Assembly (NCBI GenBank): GCA_964036045.1
Contig: OZ038399.1
Span: 18,745,670 to 18,809,669, forward strand
Reading direction: 5' to 3'
From: Eutreptiella sp. 'Long Island Sound 2002'
Taxonomy: Eukaryota; Euglenozoa; Euglenophyceae; Eutreptiales; Eutreptiaceae
DNA: 64,000 bases
In this document: piece by piece, positions 1 through 14,339 of the stretch
Layout: each line of letters starts with the position of its first letter
How positions within the stretch are numbered: the first letter of the stretch is position 1
The notes under the pieces: model-generated
What the model saw: only the letters and a program-made list of their open reading frames with translations
Database searches by the model: none
Told to the model about the DNA's origin: nothing
Translations under genes and position numbers: made by a program

Positions 1-1562
1 AAATGGGCATTGTGCGGGCACGTACTGTTCAGTTCAACCTGAAAATAGCGTCACTCGTGTGCAAGGGAGCCTGAACCTCACACTTGCACACACGGGCAAA
101 TTCGGGCAAATTCTCTGCTACACGTGCGACGTGGTTCGTATGGTACACGAATAGCATGATGCAGCTTGTTGTGGCCAGAGGGTTGGGTGGTTGAGATATG
201 GGCAATACCAAATTGAAACGGCCATTGTGCGGGCACGTACTGTTCAGTTCAACCTGAAAATAGCGTCCTTCACGTGCAAGGGAGCCTAAACCTCACATTT
301 GCACACACGGGCAAATTCGGGCAAATTCTCTGCTACACGTGCGACGTGGTTCATATGGTACACGAATAGCATGATGCAGGTTGTTGTGGCCAGAGGTTTG
401 AGTGGTTGAGATATGGGCAATACCTATTTGAAACGGGTATTGTGCGGGCACGTACTATTCAGTTCAACCTGAAAATAGCGTCATTCGCGTGCAAGGGAGC
501 CCAAAACCCACATATGCGCACACAGGCAAATTCGAGCAAATTCTCTGCTACACTTGCGACGTGGTTCGTATGGTACACGAACAGCATGATGCAGCTTGTT
601 CTGGCCGGAGGGTTGAGTGGTTGTGATATGGGCAATACAAATTTGAAATGGGCATTGTGCGGGCACGTACTATTCGGTTCAACCTGAAAATAGCGTCATT
701 CGCATGCAAGGGAGCCCAAAACCCACATATGCGCACACGGGCAAATTCGAGCAAATTCTCTGCTACACGTGCGACGTGGTTCGTATGGCACACGAACAGC
801 ATGATGCAGCTTGTTCTGGCCGGAGGGTTGAGTGGTTGTGATATGGGCAATACCAATTTGAAATGGGCATTGTGCGGGCACGTACTGTGAAGTTCAACCT
901 GAAAATAGCGTCATTCGCGTGCAAGGGAGCCTGAACCTCACATTTGCACGCACCTGCAAATTCGGGCAAATTCTCTGCTACACGTGCGACGTGGTTCGTA
1001 TGGTACGCGAACAGCATGATGCACCTTGTTCTGGCCGGAGGGTTGAGTGGTTGTGATATGGGCAATACCAATTTGAAATCGGCATTGTGCGGGCACGTAC
1101 TGTTCGGTTCAACCTGGAAATAAGGTTATTCGCGTGCAAGGGAGCCTGAACCTCACATTTGCACACACCGGCAAATTCGGGCAAATTCTCTGCTACACGT
1201 GCGGGGTGGTTCGTATGGTACACGAACATCATGATGCACCTTGTTTTGGCCAGAGGGTTGAGTGGTCGAGATATGGGCAATACCAATTTGATATGGTCAT
1301 TGGGCGGGCCGCACTGTTCAGTTCAAGCTGAAAATAGCGTCCTTCGCGTGCAAGGGAGCCTAAACCTCACATTTGCACACAGGGGCAAATTCGGGCAGAT
1401 TCTCTGCTACACGTGCGACGTGGTTCGTATGGTACACGAACAGCATGATGCAGCTTGTTCTGGCCAGAGGGTTGAGTGGTCGCGATATGGGCACCACCAA
1501 TTTGAAATGGGCATTGTGCGGGCACGTACTGTGAAGTTCAACCTGAAAATAGCGTCATTCGC

Positions 1563-3282
1563 GTGCAAGGGAGCCTAAACCTCACATTTGCACACACGGG
1601 CAAATTCGGGCAAATTCTCTGCTACATGTGCGAGGTGGTTCGTATGGTACACGAACATCATGATGCACCTTGTTTAGACCAGGGGGTTGAGTGGTCGAGA
1701 TATGGGCAATACCAATTTGTAATGGTCATTGTGCGGGCACGCAATGTTCAGTTCAACCTGAAAATAGCGTCCTTCACGTGCAAGGGAGCCTAAACCTCAC
1801 ATTTGCACACACGGGCAAATTCGGGCAAATTCTCTGCTACATGTGCGACGTGGTTCGTATGGTACACGAACAGCATGATGCAGCTTGTTCTGGCCGGAGG
1901 GTTGAGTGGTTGTGATATGGGCAATACCAATGTGAAATGGGCATTGTGCGGGCACGTACTGTGGAGTTCAACCTGAAAATAGCGTCATTCGCGTGCAAGG
2001 GAGCCTAAAGCCCATATTTGCGCACACGGGCAAATTCGGGCTAATTCTCTGCTACACGTGCGATGTGGTTCGTATGGTACACGAACAACATGCTGCAGCT
2101 TGGTCTGGCCAAAGGGTTAAGTGGTCGAGATATGGGCAATACCAATTTCAAATGGGCATTGTGCGGGCACGTACTGTTCGGTTCAACCTGGAAATAAGGT
2201 TATTCGCGTGCAAGGGAGCCTGCACCTCACATTTGCGCACACGGGCAAATTCGGGCAAATTCTCTGCTACTTGTGCGGGGTGGTTCGTATGGTACACGAA
2301 CATCATGATGCACCTTGTTTTGGCCAGAGGGTTGAGTGGTCGAGATATGGGCAATACCAATTTGAAATCGGCATTGTGCGGGCACGCACTGTTCAGTTCA
2401 ACCTGAAAATAGCGTCCTTCGCGTGCAAGGGAGCCTAAACCTCACATTTGCACACACGGGCAAATTCGGGCAAATTCTCTGCTACATGTGCGAGGTGGTT
2501 CGTATGGTACACGAACATCATGATGCACCTTGTTTAGACCAGGGGGTTGAGTGGTCGAGATATGGGCAATACCAATTTGTAATGGTCATTGTGCGGGCAC
2601 GCAATGTTCAGTTCAACCTGAAAATAGCGTCCTTCACGTGCAAGGGAGCCTAAACCTCACATTTGCACACACGGGCAAATTCGGGCAAATTCTCTGCTAC
2701 ATGTGCGACGTGGTTCGTATGGTACACGAACAGCATGATGCAGCTTGTTCTGGCCGGAGGGTTGAGTGGTTGTGATATGGGCAATACCAATGTGAAATGG
2801 GCATTGTGCGGGCACGTACTGTGGAGTTCAACCTGAAAATAGCGTCATTCGCGTGCAAGGGAGCCTAAAGCCCATATTTGCGCACACGGGCAAATTCGGG
2901 CTAATTCTCTGCTACACGTGCGATGTGGTTCGTATGGTACACGAACAACATGCTGCAGCTTGGTCTGGCCAAAGGGTTAAGTGGTCGAGATATGGGCAAT
3001 ACCAATTTGAAATGGGCATTGTGCGGGCACGTACTGTTCGGTTCAACCTGGAAATAAGGTTATTCGCGTGCAAGGGAGCCTGCACCTCACATTTGCGCAC
3101 ACGGGCAAATTCGGGCAAATTCTCTGCTACACGTGCGGGGTGGTTCGTATGGTACACGAACATCATGATGCACCTTGTTTTGGCCAGAGGGTTGAGTGGT
3201 CGAGATATGGGCAATACCAATTTGAAATCGGCATTGTGCGGGCACGCACTGTTCAGTTCAACCTGAAAATAGCGTCCTTCGC
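1563..3282. repeat. 860-bp (4-monomer) tandem duplication in satellite
   Basis: Bases 1563-2422 and 2423-3282 are almost identical copies of a four-monomer block (4 x 215 = 860). They share rare variants such as gcaatgttcag, gtggagttcaac and aaagggttaagtgg, and differ at only a few positions (for example tttcaaatggg versus tttgaaatggg and cttgtgcgggg versus cacgtgcgggg). This is a recent local duplication by unequal exchange or a similar process. Confidence 0.85.
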
Positions 3283-6200
3283 GTGCAAGGGGGCCTAAAC
3301 CTCACATTTGCACACACGGGCAAATTCGGGCAAATACTCTGCTACACGTGCGACGTGGTTCGTATGGTACACGAACAGCATGACGCAGCTTGTTCTGGCC
3401 AGAGGGTTGAGTGGTTGTGATATGGGCAATACCAATTTGAAATGGGCATTGTGCGGGCACGTACTGTTCAGTTCAACCTGAAAATAGCGTCACTCGTGTG
3501 CAAGGGAGCCTGAACCTCACATTTCCACACACGGGCGAATCGGGACAAATTCTCTGCTACACGTGCGACGTGGTTCGTATGGTACACGAATAGCATGTTG
3601 CAGCTTGTTGTGGCCAGAGGGTTGAGTGGTTGTGAGATGGGCAATACCAAATTGAAATGGGCATTGTGCGGGCACGTACTGTGAAGTTCAACCTGAAAAT
3701 AGCGTCCTTCGCGTGCAAGGGAGCCTAAAGCCCAGATTTGCACACACGGGCAAATTCGGGCAAATTCTCTGCTACACGTGCGACGTGGTTCGTATTGTAC
3801 ACGAATAGCATGATGCAGCTTGTTGTGGCGAGAGGGTTGAGTGGTTGAGATATGGGCAATACCAATTTGAAATGGGCATTGTGCGGGCACGTACTGTGAA
3901 GTTCAACCTGAAAATAGCGTCATTCGCGTGCAAGGGAGCCTGAACCTCACATTTGCACACACGGGCAAATTCGGGCAAATACTCTGCTACACGTGCGACG
4001 TGGTTCGTATGATACACGAACATCATGATGCAGCTTGTTCTGGCTAGAGGGTTGAGTGGTTGTGATATGGGCAATACCAATTTGAAATGGGCATTGTGCG
4101 GGCACGTACTGTTCAGTTCAACCTGAAAATAGCGTCACTCGTGTGCAAGGGAGCCTGAGCCTCACATTTGCACACACGGGCCAATTGGGACAAATTCTCT
4201 GCTACACGTGCGACGTGGTTCGTATGGTACACGAATAGCATGATGCAGCTTGTTGTGGCCAGAGGGTTGAGTGGTTGTGATATGGGCAATACCAAATTGA
4301 AACGGCCATTGTGCGGGCACGTACTGTTCAGTTCAACCTGAAAATAGCGTCCTTCGCGTGCAAGGGAGCCTAAACCTCACATTTGCACACACGGGCAAAT
4401 GCGGGCAAATACTCTGCTACACGTGCGACGTGGTTCGTATGGTACACGAACATCATGATGCAGCTTGTTCTGGCTAGAGGGTTGAGTGGTTGTGATATGG
4501 GCAATACCAAATTGAAACGGCCATTGTGCGGGCACGTACTGTGAAGTTCAACCTGAAAATAGCGTCATTCGCGTGCAAGGGAGCCTGAACCTCACATTTG
4601 CACACACGGCCAAATTCGGGCAGATTCTCTGCTACATGTGCGAGGTGGTTCGTATGGTACACGAACATCATGATGCATCTTGTTTTGACCAGGGGGTTGA
4701 GTGGTCGAGATATGGGCAATACCAATTTGAAATGGTCATTGTGCGGGCACGCACTGTTCAGTTCAACCTGAAAAAAGCGTCCTTCACATGCAAGGGAGCC
4801 TAAACCTCACATTTGCACACACGGGCAAATTCGGGCAAATTCTCTGCTACACGTGCGACGTGGTTTGTATGGTACACGAACAGCATGATGCAGCTTGTTC
4901 TGGCCAGAGGGTTGAGTGGTCGCGATATGGGCAACACCAATTTGAAATGGGCATTGTGCGGGCACGTACTGTTCAGTTCAACCTGAAAATAGCGTCACTC
5001 GTGTGCAAGGGAGCCTGAACCTCACATTTGCACACACGGGCAAATTCGGGCAAATTCTCTGCTACACGTGGGAGGTGGTTCGTATGGTACACGAACATCA
5101 TGATGCACCTTGTTTTGACCAGGGGGTTGAGTGGTCGAGATATGGGCAATACCAATTTGGAATGGTCATTGTGCGGGCACGCACTGTTCAGTTCAACCTG
5201 AAAATAGCGTCCTTCACGTGCAAGGGAGCCTAAACCGCATATTTGCACACACGGGCAAATTCGGGCAAATTCTCTGCTACACGTGCGACGTGGTTCATAT
5301 GGTACGCGAACAGCATGATGCAGCTTGTTCTGGCCGGAGGGTTGAGGGGTTGTGATATGGGCAATACCAATTTGAAATGGACATTGTGCGGGCACGTACT
5401 GTGAAGTTCAACCTGAACGTAGCGTCGTTCACCTGCAAGGGAGCCTAAACCTCACATTTGCACACACGGGCAAATTCGGGCAAATTCTCTGCTACATGTG
5501 CGAGGTGGTTCGTATGGTACACGAACATCATGATGCACCTTGTTTTGACCAGGGGGTTGAGTGGTCGAGATATGGGCAATACCAATTTGCAATGGTCATT
5601 GTGCGGGCACGCACTGTTCAGTTCAACCTGAAAATAGCGTCCTTCAAGTGCAAGGGAGCCTAAACCTCACATTTGCACACACGGGCAAATTCGGGCAAAT
5701 TCTCTGCTACACGTGCGACGTGGTTCGTATGGTACACTAACAGCATGATGCAGCTTGTTCTGGCCGGAGGCTTGAGTGGTTGTGATATGGGCAATACCAA
5801 TTTGAAATGGGCATTGTGCGGGCACGCACTGTGAAGTTCAACCTGAAAATAGCGTCATTCGCGTGCAAGGGAGCCTGAACCTCACATTTGCACACACGTG
5901 CAAATTCGGGCAAATTCTCTGCTACACGTGCGACGTGGTTCGTATGGTACGCGAACAGCATGATGCACGTTGTTCTGGCCGGAGGGTTGAGTGGTTGTGA
6001 TATGGGTAATACCAATTTGAAATCGGCATTGTGCGGGCACGTACTGTTCGGTTGAACCTAGAAATAAGGTTATTCGCGTGCAAGGGAGCCGAAACCTCAC
6101 ATTTGCACACACGGGCAAATTCGGGCAAATTCTCTGCTACACGTGCGACGTGGTTCGTATGGCACACGAACAGCATGATGCAGCTTGTTCTGGCCGGAGG

Positions 6201-9200
6201 GTTGAGTGGTTGTGATATGGGCAATACCAATTTGAAATGGGCATTGTGCGGGCACGTACTGCGAAGTTCAACCTGAAAATAGCGTCATTCGCGTGCAAGG
6301 GAGCCTAAAGCCCAGATTTGCGCACACGGGCAAATTCGGGCAAATTCTCTGCTACACGTGCGACGTGGTTCGTATGGTACGCGAACAGCATAATGCACCT
6401 TGTTCTGGCCGGAGGGTTGAGTGGTTGTGATATGGGCAATACCAATTTGGAATGGTCATTTTGCGGGCACGCACTGTTCAGTTCAACCTGAAAATAGCGT
6501 CACTCGTGTGCAAGGGAGCCTGAACCTCACATTTGCACACACGGGCAAATTCGGGCAAATTCTCTGCTACATGTGCGAGGTGGTTCGTATGGTACACGAA
6601 CATCATGATGCACCTTGTTGTGGCCAGAGGGTTGAGTGGTTGAGATATGGGCAATACCAATGTGAAATGGGCATTGTGCGGGCACGTACTGTGAAGTTCA
6701 ACCTGAAAATAGCGTCACTCGTATGCAAGGGAGCCTGAACCTCACATTTGCACACACGGGCAAATTCGGGCAAATTCTCTGCTACATGTGCGAGGTGGTT
6801 CGTATGGTACACGAATAGCATGATGCAGCTTGTTGTGGCCAGAGGGTTGAGAGGTTGAGATATGGGCAATACCAAATTGAAACGGCCATTGTGCGGGCAC
6901 GTACTGTTCAGTTCAACCTGAAAATAGAGTCATTCGTGTGCAAGGGAGCCTAAAGCCCACATTTGCGCACACGGGCAAATTCGAGCAAATTCTCTGCTAC
7001 ACGTGCGACGTGGTTCGTATGGTACACTAACAGCATGATGCAGCTTGTTCTGGCCGGAGGGTTGAGTGGTTGTGATATGGGCAATACCAATTTGAAATGG
7101 GCATTGTGCGGGCACGTACTGTGAAGTTCAACCTGAAAATAGCGTCATTCGCGTGCAAGGAGCCTGAACCTCACATTTGCACACACGGGCAAATTCGGGC
7201 AAATTCTCTGCTACACGTGCGACGTGGTTCGTATGGTACGCGAACAGCATGATGCACCTTGTTCTGGCCGGAGGGTTGAGTGGTTGAGATATGGGCAATA
7301 CCAATTTGAAATGGGCATTGTGCGGGCACATACTGTGAAGTTCAACCTGAAAATAGCGTCATTCGCGTGCAAGGGAGCCTGAACCTCACATTTGCACACA
7401 CGTGCAAATTCGGGCAAATTCTCTGCTACACGTGCGACGTGGTTCGTATGGTACGCGAACAGCATGATGCACCTTGTTCTGGCCGGAGGGTTGAGTGGTT
7501 GTGATATGGGCAATACCAATTTGAAATCGGCATTGTGCGGGCACGTACTGTTCGGTTCAACCTGGAAATAAGGTTATTCGCGTGCAAGGGAGCCTAAACC
7601 TCACATTTGCACACACGGGCAAGTTCGGGCAAATTCTCTGCTACACGTGCGACGTGGTTCGGATGGTACACGAACAGCATGATGCAGCTTGTTCTGGCCG
7701 GAGGGTTGAGTGGTTGTGATATGGGCAATACCAATTTGAAATGGGCATTGTGCGGGCACGTACCGTGAAGTTGAACCTGAAAATAGCGTCATTCGCGTGC
7801 AAGGGAGCCTAAAGCCCAGATTTGCGCACACGGGCAAATTCGGGCAAATTCTCTGCTACACGTGCGACGTGGTTCGTATGGTACGCGAACAGCATGATGC
7901 ACCTTGTTCTGGCCGGAGGGTTGAGTGGTTGTGATATGGGCAATACCAATTTGGAATGGTCATTGTGCGGGCACGCACTGTTCATTTCAACCTGAAAATA
8001 GCGTCACTCGTGTGCAAGGGAGCCTGAACCTCACATTTGCACACACGGGCAAATTCGGGCAAATTCTCTGCTACATGTGCGAGGTGGTTCGTATGGTACA
8101 CGAACATCATGATGCACCTTGTTGTGGCCAGAGGGTTGAGTGGTTGAGATATGGGCAATACCAATTTGGAATGGGCATTGTGCGGGCACGTACTGTGAAG
8201 TTCAACCTGAAAATAGCGTCACTCGTGTGCAAGGGAGCCTAAAGCCCAGATTTGCGCACACGGGCAAATTCGGGCAAATTCTCTGCTACACGTGCGATGT
8301 GGTTCGTATGATACACGAACAGCATGATGCAGCTTGTTCTGGCCAGAGGGTTGAGTCGTCGCGATATGGGCAACACCAATTTGAAATGGTCATTGTGCGG
8401 GTACGCACTGTTCAGTTCAACCTGAAAATAGCGTCCTTCGCCTGCAAGGGAGCCTAAACCTCACATTTGCACACACGGGCAAATTCGGGCAAATTCTCTG
8501 CTACATGTGCGAGGTGGTTCGTATGGTACACGAACATCATGATGCACCTTGTTTTGACCAGAGGGGGAGTCGTCGAGATATGGGCAATACCAATTTGGAA
8601 TGGTCGTTGTGCGGGCACGCACTGTTCAGTTCAACCTGAAAATAGCGTCACTCGTGTGCAAGGGAGCCTGAACCTCACATTTGCACACACGTGCAAATTC
8701 GGGCAAATTCTCTGCTACACGTGCGACGTGGTTCGTATGGTACACGAACAGCATGATGCAGCTTGTTCTGGCCGGAGGGTTGAGTGGTTGTGATATGGGC
8801 AATACCAATTTGAAATGGTCATTGTGCGGGCACGCACTGTTCAGTTCAACCTGAAAATAGCGTGACTCGTGTGCAAGGGAGCCTGAACCTCACATTTGCG
8901 CACACGGGCAAATTCGGGCAAATTCTCTGCTACACGTGCGACGTGGTTCGTATGGTACGCGAACAGCATGATGCACCTTGTTCTGGCCGGAGGGTTGAGT
9001 GGTTGTGATATGGGCAATACCAATTTGGAATGGTCATTGTGCGCGCACGCACTGTTCAGTTCAACCTGAAAATAGCGTCACTCGTGTGCAAGGGAGCCTG
9101 AACCTCACATTTGCACACACGGGCAAATTCGGGCAAATTCTCTGCTACATGTGCGAGGTGGTTCGTATGGTACACGAACATCATGATGCACCTTGCTTTG

Positions 9201-11394
9201 ACCAGGGGGTTGAGTGGTCGGGATATGGGCAATACCAATTTGGAATGGTCATTGTGCGGGCACGCACTGTTCAGTTCAACCTGAAAATAGCGTCCTTCAC
9301 GTGCAAGGGAGCCTAAACCTCACATTTGCAGACACGGGCAAATTCGGGCAAATGCTCTGCTACACGTGCGAAGTGGTTCATATGGTACACGAATAGCATG
9401 ATGCAGCTTGTTCTGGCCGGAGGGTTGAGTGGTTGTGATATGGGCAATACCAATTTGAAATGGGCATTGTGCGGGCACGTACCATTCAGTTCAACCTGAA
9501 AATAGCGTCATTGGCGTGCAAGGGAGCCTAAAACCCACATATGCACACACGGGCAAATTCGGGCAAATTCTCTGCTACATGTGCGAGGTGGTTCGTATGG
9601 TACACGAACATCATGATGCACCTTGTTTTGGCCAGAGGGTTGAGTGGTCGAGATATGGGCAATACCAATTTGAAATGGTCATTGTGCGGGCACGCACTGT
9701 TCAGTTCAACCTGAAAATAGCGTCCTTCGCGTGCAAGGGAGCCTAAACCTCACATTTGCACACACGGGCAAATTCGGGCAAATTCTCTGCTACACGTGCG
9801 ACGTGGTTCGTATGGTACACGAACAGCATGATGCAGCTTGTTCTGGACAGAGGGTTGAGTGGTCGAGATATGGGCAATACCAATTTGAAATGGGCATTTT
9901 GCGGTCACGTACTGTTCAGTTCAACCTGAAAATAGCGTCACTTGTGTGCAAGGGAGCCTGAACCTCACATTTGCACACACGGGCAATTTCGGGCAAATTC
10001 TCTGCTACATGTGCGGGGTGGTTCGTATGGTACACGAACATCATGATGCACCTTGTTTTGACCAGGGGGCTGAGTGGTCGCGATATGGGCAATACCAATT
10101 TGGAATGGTCATCGTGCGGGCACGCACTGTTCAGTTCAACCTGAAAATAGCGTCCTTCACGTGCAAGGGAGCCTGAAGCTCACGTTTGCGCACACGGGCA
10201 AATTCAGGCAAATTCTCTGCTACACGTGCGGGGTGGTTCGTATGGTACACGAACAACATGATGCAGCTTGTTCTGGCCGGAGGGTTGAGTTGTTGTGATA
10301 TGGGCAACACCAATTTCAAATCGTCATTGTGCGGGCACGCACTGTTCAGTTCAACCTGAAAATAGCGTCCCTCGCGTGCAAGGGAGCCTAAACCTCACAT
10401 TTGCACACACGGGCAAATTCGGGCAAATTCACTGCTACATGTGCGAGGTGGTTCGTATGGTACACGAACATCATGATGCACCTTGTTTTGACCAGGGGGT
10501 TGAGTGGTCGAGATATGGGCAATACCAATTTGGAATGGTCATTGTGCGGGCACGCACTGTTCAGTTCAACCTGAAAATAGCGTCCTTCGGAGGCAAGGGA
10601 GCCTAAACCTCACATTTGCACACACGGGCAAATTCGGGCAAATTCTCTGCTACACGTGCGACTTGGTTCGTATGGTACACGAACATCATGATGCACCTTG
10701 TTGTGGCCAGAGGGTTGAGTGGTCGCGATATGGGCAATACCAATTTGAAATGGGCATTGTGCGGGCACGTACTGTGAAGTTGAACCTGAAAATAGCGTCA
10801 TTCGCGTGCAAGGGAGCCTAAAGCCCAGATTTGCGCGCACGGGCAAATTCGGGCAAATTCTCTGCTACACGTGCGATGTGGTTCGTATGGTACACGAACA
10901 ACATGCTGCAGCTTGTTCTGGCCAGAGGGTTAAGTGGTCGAGATATGGGCAATACCAATTTGAAATGGGCATCGTGCGGGCACGTACTGTTCAGTTCAAC
11001 CTGAAAATAGCGTCACTCGTGTGCAAGGGAGCCTGAACCTCACATTTGCACACACGGGCAAATTCGGGCAAATTCTCTGCTACATGTGCGAGGTGGTTCG
11101 TATGGTACACGAACAGCATGATGCAGCTTGTTCTGGCCGGAGGGTTGAGTGGTTGTGATATGGGCAATACCAATTTGAAATGGGCATTGTGCGGGCACGT
11201 ACTGTGAAGTTGAACCTGAAAATAGCGTCATTCGCGTGCAAGGGAGCCTAAAGCCCAGATTTGCGCGCACGGGCAAATTCGGGCAAATTCTCTGCTACAC
11301 GTGCGACGTGGTTCGTATGGTACACTAACAGCATGATGCAGCTTGTTCTGGCCAGAGGGTTAAGTGGTCGAGATATGGGCAATACCAATTTGAA

Positions 11395-12254
11395 ATGGGC
11401 ATTGTGCGGGCACGTACTGTTCAGTTCAACCTGAAAATAGCGTCACTCGTGTGCAAGGGAGCCTTAACCTCACATTTGCACACACGGGCAAATTCGGGCA
11501 AATTCTCTGCTACATGTGCGAGGTGGTTCGTATGGTACACGAACAGCATGATGCAGCTTGTTCTGGCCGGAGGGTTGAGTGGTTGTGATATGGGCAATAC
11601 CAATTTGAAATGGCCATTGTGCGGGCACGTACTGTGAAGTTCAACCTGAAAATAGCGTCATTCGCGTGCAAGGGAGCCTGAACCTCACATTTGCACACAC
11701 GTGCAAATTCGGGCAAATTCTCTGCTACACGTGCGACGTGGTTCGTATGGTACACTAACAGCATGATGCAGCTTGTTCTGGCCAGAGGGTTAAGTGGTCG
11801 AGATATGGGCAATACCAATTTGAAATGGGCATTGTGCGGGCACGTACTGTTCAGTTCAACCTGAAAATAGCGTCACTCGTGTGCAAGGGAGCCTTAACCT
11901 CACATTTGCACACACGGGCAAATTCGGGCAAATTCTCTGCTACATGTGCGAGGTGGTTCGTATGGTACACGAACAGCATGATGCAGCTTGTTCTGGCCGG
12001 AGGGTTGAGTGGTTGTGATATGGGCAATACCAATTTGAAATGGCCATTGTGCGGGCACGTACTGTGAAGTTCAACCTGAAAATAGCGTCATTCGCGTGCA
12101 AGGGAGCCTGAACCTCACATTTGCACACACGTGCAAATTCGGGCAAATTCTCTGCTACACGTGCGACGTGGTTCGTATGGTACACTAACAGCATGATGCA
12201 GCTTGTTCTGGCCAGAGGGTTGAGTGGTCGCGATAGGGGCAACACCAATTTAAA
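11395..12254. repeat. 430-bp (2-monomer) tandem duplication in satellite
   Basis: Two adjacent two-monomer blocks, 11395-11824 and 11825-12254, match nearly base for base. Both include the variants gccttaacctc, atggccattgtg and ggtacactaacagc in the same order. The second copy diverges only at its end (cgatagggg instead of gagatatggg). Confidence 0.8.
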
Positions 12255-14339
12255 ATGGGCATTGTGCGGGCACGTACTGTTCGGTTCAACCTGAAAATAG
12301 CGTCACTCGTGTGCAAGGGAGCCTCAACCTCACATTTGCACACACGGGCAAATTCGGGCAAATTCTCTGCTACACGTGCGAGGTGGTTCGTATGGTACAC
12401 GAACATCATGATGCACCTTGTTTTGACCAGGGGGTTGAGTGGTCGAGATATTGGCAATACCAATTTGGAATGGTCATCGTGCGGGCACGCACTGTTCAGT
12501 TCAACCTGAAAATAGCGTCCTTCATGTGCAAGGGAGCCTAAACCTCACATTTGCACACACGGGCAAATTCGGGCAAATTCTCTGCTACACGTGCGACGTG
12601 GTTCGTATGGTACGCGAACGGCATGATGCACCTTGTTCTGGCCGGACGGTTGAGTGGTTGTGATATGGGCAACACCAATTTGAAATGGGCATTGTGCGGG
12701 CACGTACTGTGAAGTTCAACCTGAACGTAGCGTCGTTCACCTGCAAGGGAGCCTAAACCTCACATTTGCACACACGGGCAAATTCGGGCAAATTCTCTGC
12801 TACATGTGCGAGGTGGTTCGTATGGTACACGAACATCATGATGCACCTTGTTTTGACCAAGTGGTTGAGTGGTCGAGATATGGGCAATACCAATTTGCAA
12901 TGGTCAATGTGCGGGCACGCACTGTTCGGTTCAACCTGGAAATAGCGTCATTCACGTGCAAAGGAGCCTGAACCTCACATTTGCGCACGCGGGCAAATTC
13001 GGGCAAATTCTCTGCTACAGGTGCGGGGTGGTTCGTATGGTACACGAACATCATGATGCACCTCGTTTTGACCAGGGGGTTGAGTGGTCGAGATATGGGC
13101 AACACCAATTTGAAATGGTCATTGTGCGGGCACGCACTGTTCAGTTCAACCTGAAAATAGTGTCCTTCACGTGCAAGGGAGCCTAAACCTCACATTTGCA
13201 CACACGGGCAAATTCGGGCAAATTCTCTGCTACACGTGCGACGTGGTTCATATGGTACACGAACATCATGATGCACCTTGTTTTGGCCGGAGGGTTGAGT
13301 GGTTGTGATATGGGCAATAGCAATTTGAAATGGGCATTGTGCGGGCACGTACTGTTCAGTTCAACCTGAAAATAGCGTCACTCGTGTGCAAGGGAGCCTA
13401 AACCTCACATTTGCACACACGGGCAAATTCGGGCAAATTCTCTGCTACATGTGCGAGGTGGTTCGTATGGTACACGAACATCATGATGCACCTTGTTTTG
13501 ACCAGAGGGTTGAGTGGTCGAGATATGGGCAATACCAATTTGGAATGGTCATTGTGCGGGCACGCACTGTTCAGTTCAACCTGAAAATAGCGTCCTTCAC
13601 GTGCAAGGGAGCCTAAACCTCACATTTGCACACACGGGCAAATTCGGGCAAATTCTCTGCTACACGTGCGACGTGGTCCATATGGTACGCGAACATCATG
13701 ATGCACCTTGTTTTGGCCGGAGGGTTGAGTGGTTGTGATATGGGCAATACCAATTTGAAATGGGCATTGTGCGGGCACGTACTGTGAAGTTCAACCTGAA
13801 AATAGCGTCACTCGTGTGCAAGGGAGCCTGAACCTCACATTTGCACACACGGGCAAATTCGGGCAAATTCTCTGCTACACGTGCGGGGTGGTTCGTATGG
13901 TACACGAACATCATGATGCACCTTGTTCTGGCCAGAGGGTTGAGTGGTTGAGATATGGGCAATACCAATTTGAAATGGGCATTGTGCGGGCACGTACTGT
14001 GAAGTTCAACCTGAAAATAGCGTCCTTCACGTGCAAGGGAGCCTAAACCTCACATTTGCACACACGGGCAAATTCGGTCAAATTCTCTGCTACACGTGCG
14101 ACGTGGTTCGTATGGTACACGAACAGCATGATGCAGCTTGTTCTGGCCGGAGGGTTGAGTGGTTGTGATATGGGCAATACCAATTTGAAATGGGCATTGT
14201 GCGGGCACGTACTGTGAAGTTCAACCTGAAAATAGCGTCACTCGTGTGCAAGGGGGCCTGAACCTCACATTTGCACACACGGGCAAATTCGGGAAAATTC
14301 TCTGCTACATGTGCGAGGTGGTTCGTATGGTACACGAAC

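Noticed and set aside
1410-1440. CENP-B box in the satellite (ttcg...acgaa)
   Set aside because: Only TTCG is shared; the spacing and the CGGG part of the CENP-B core are not met.
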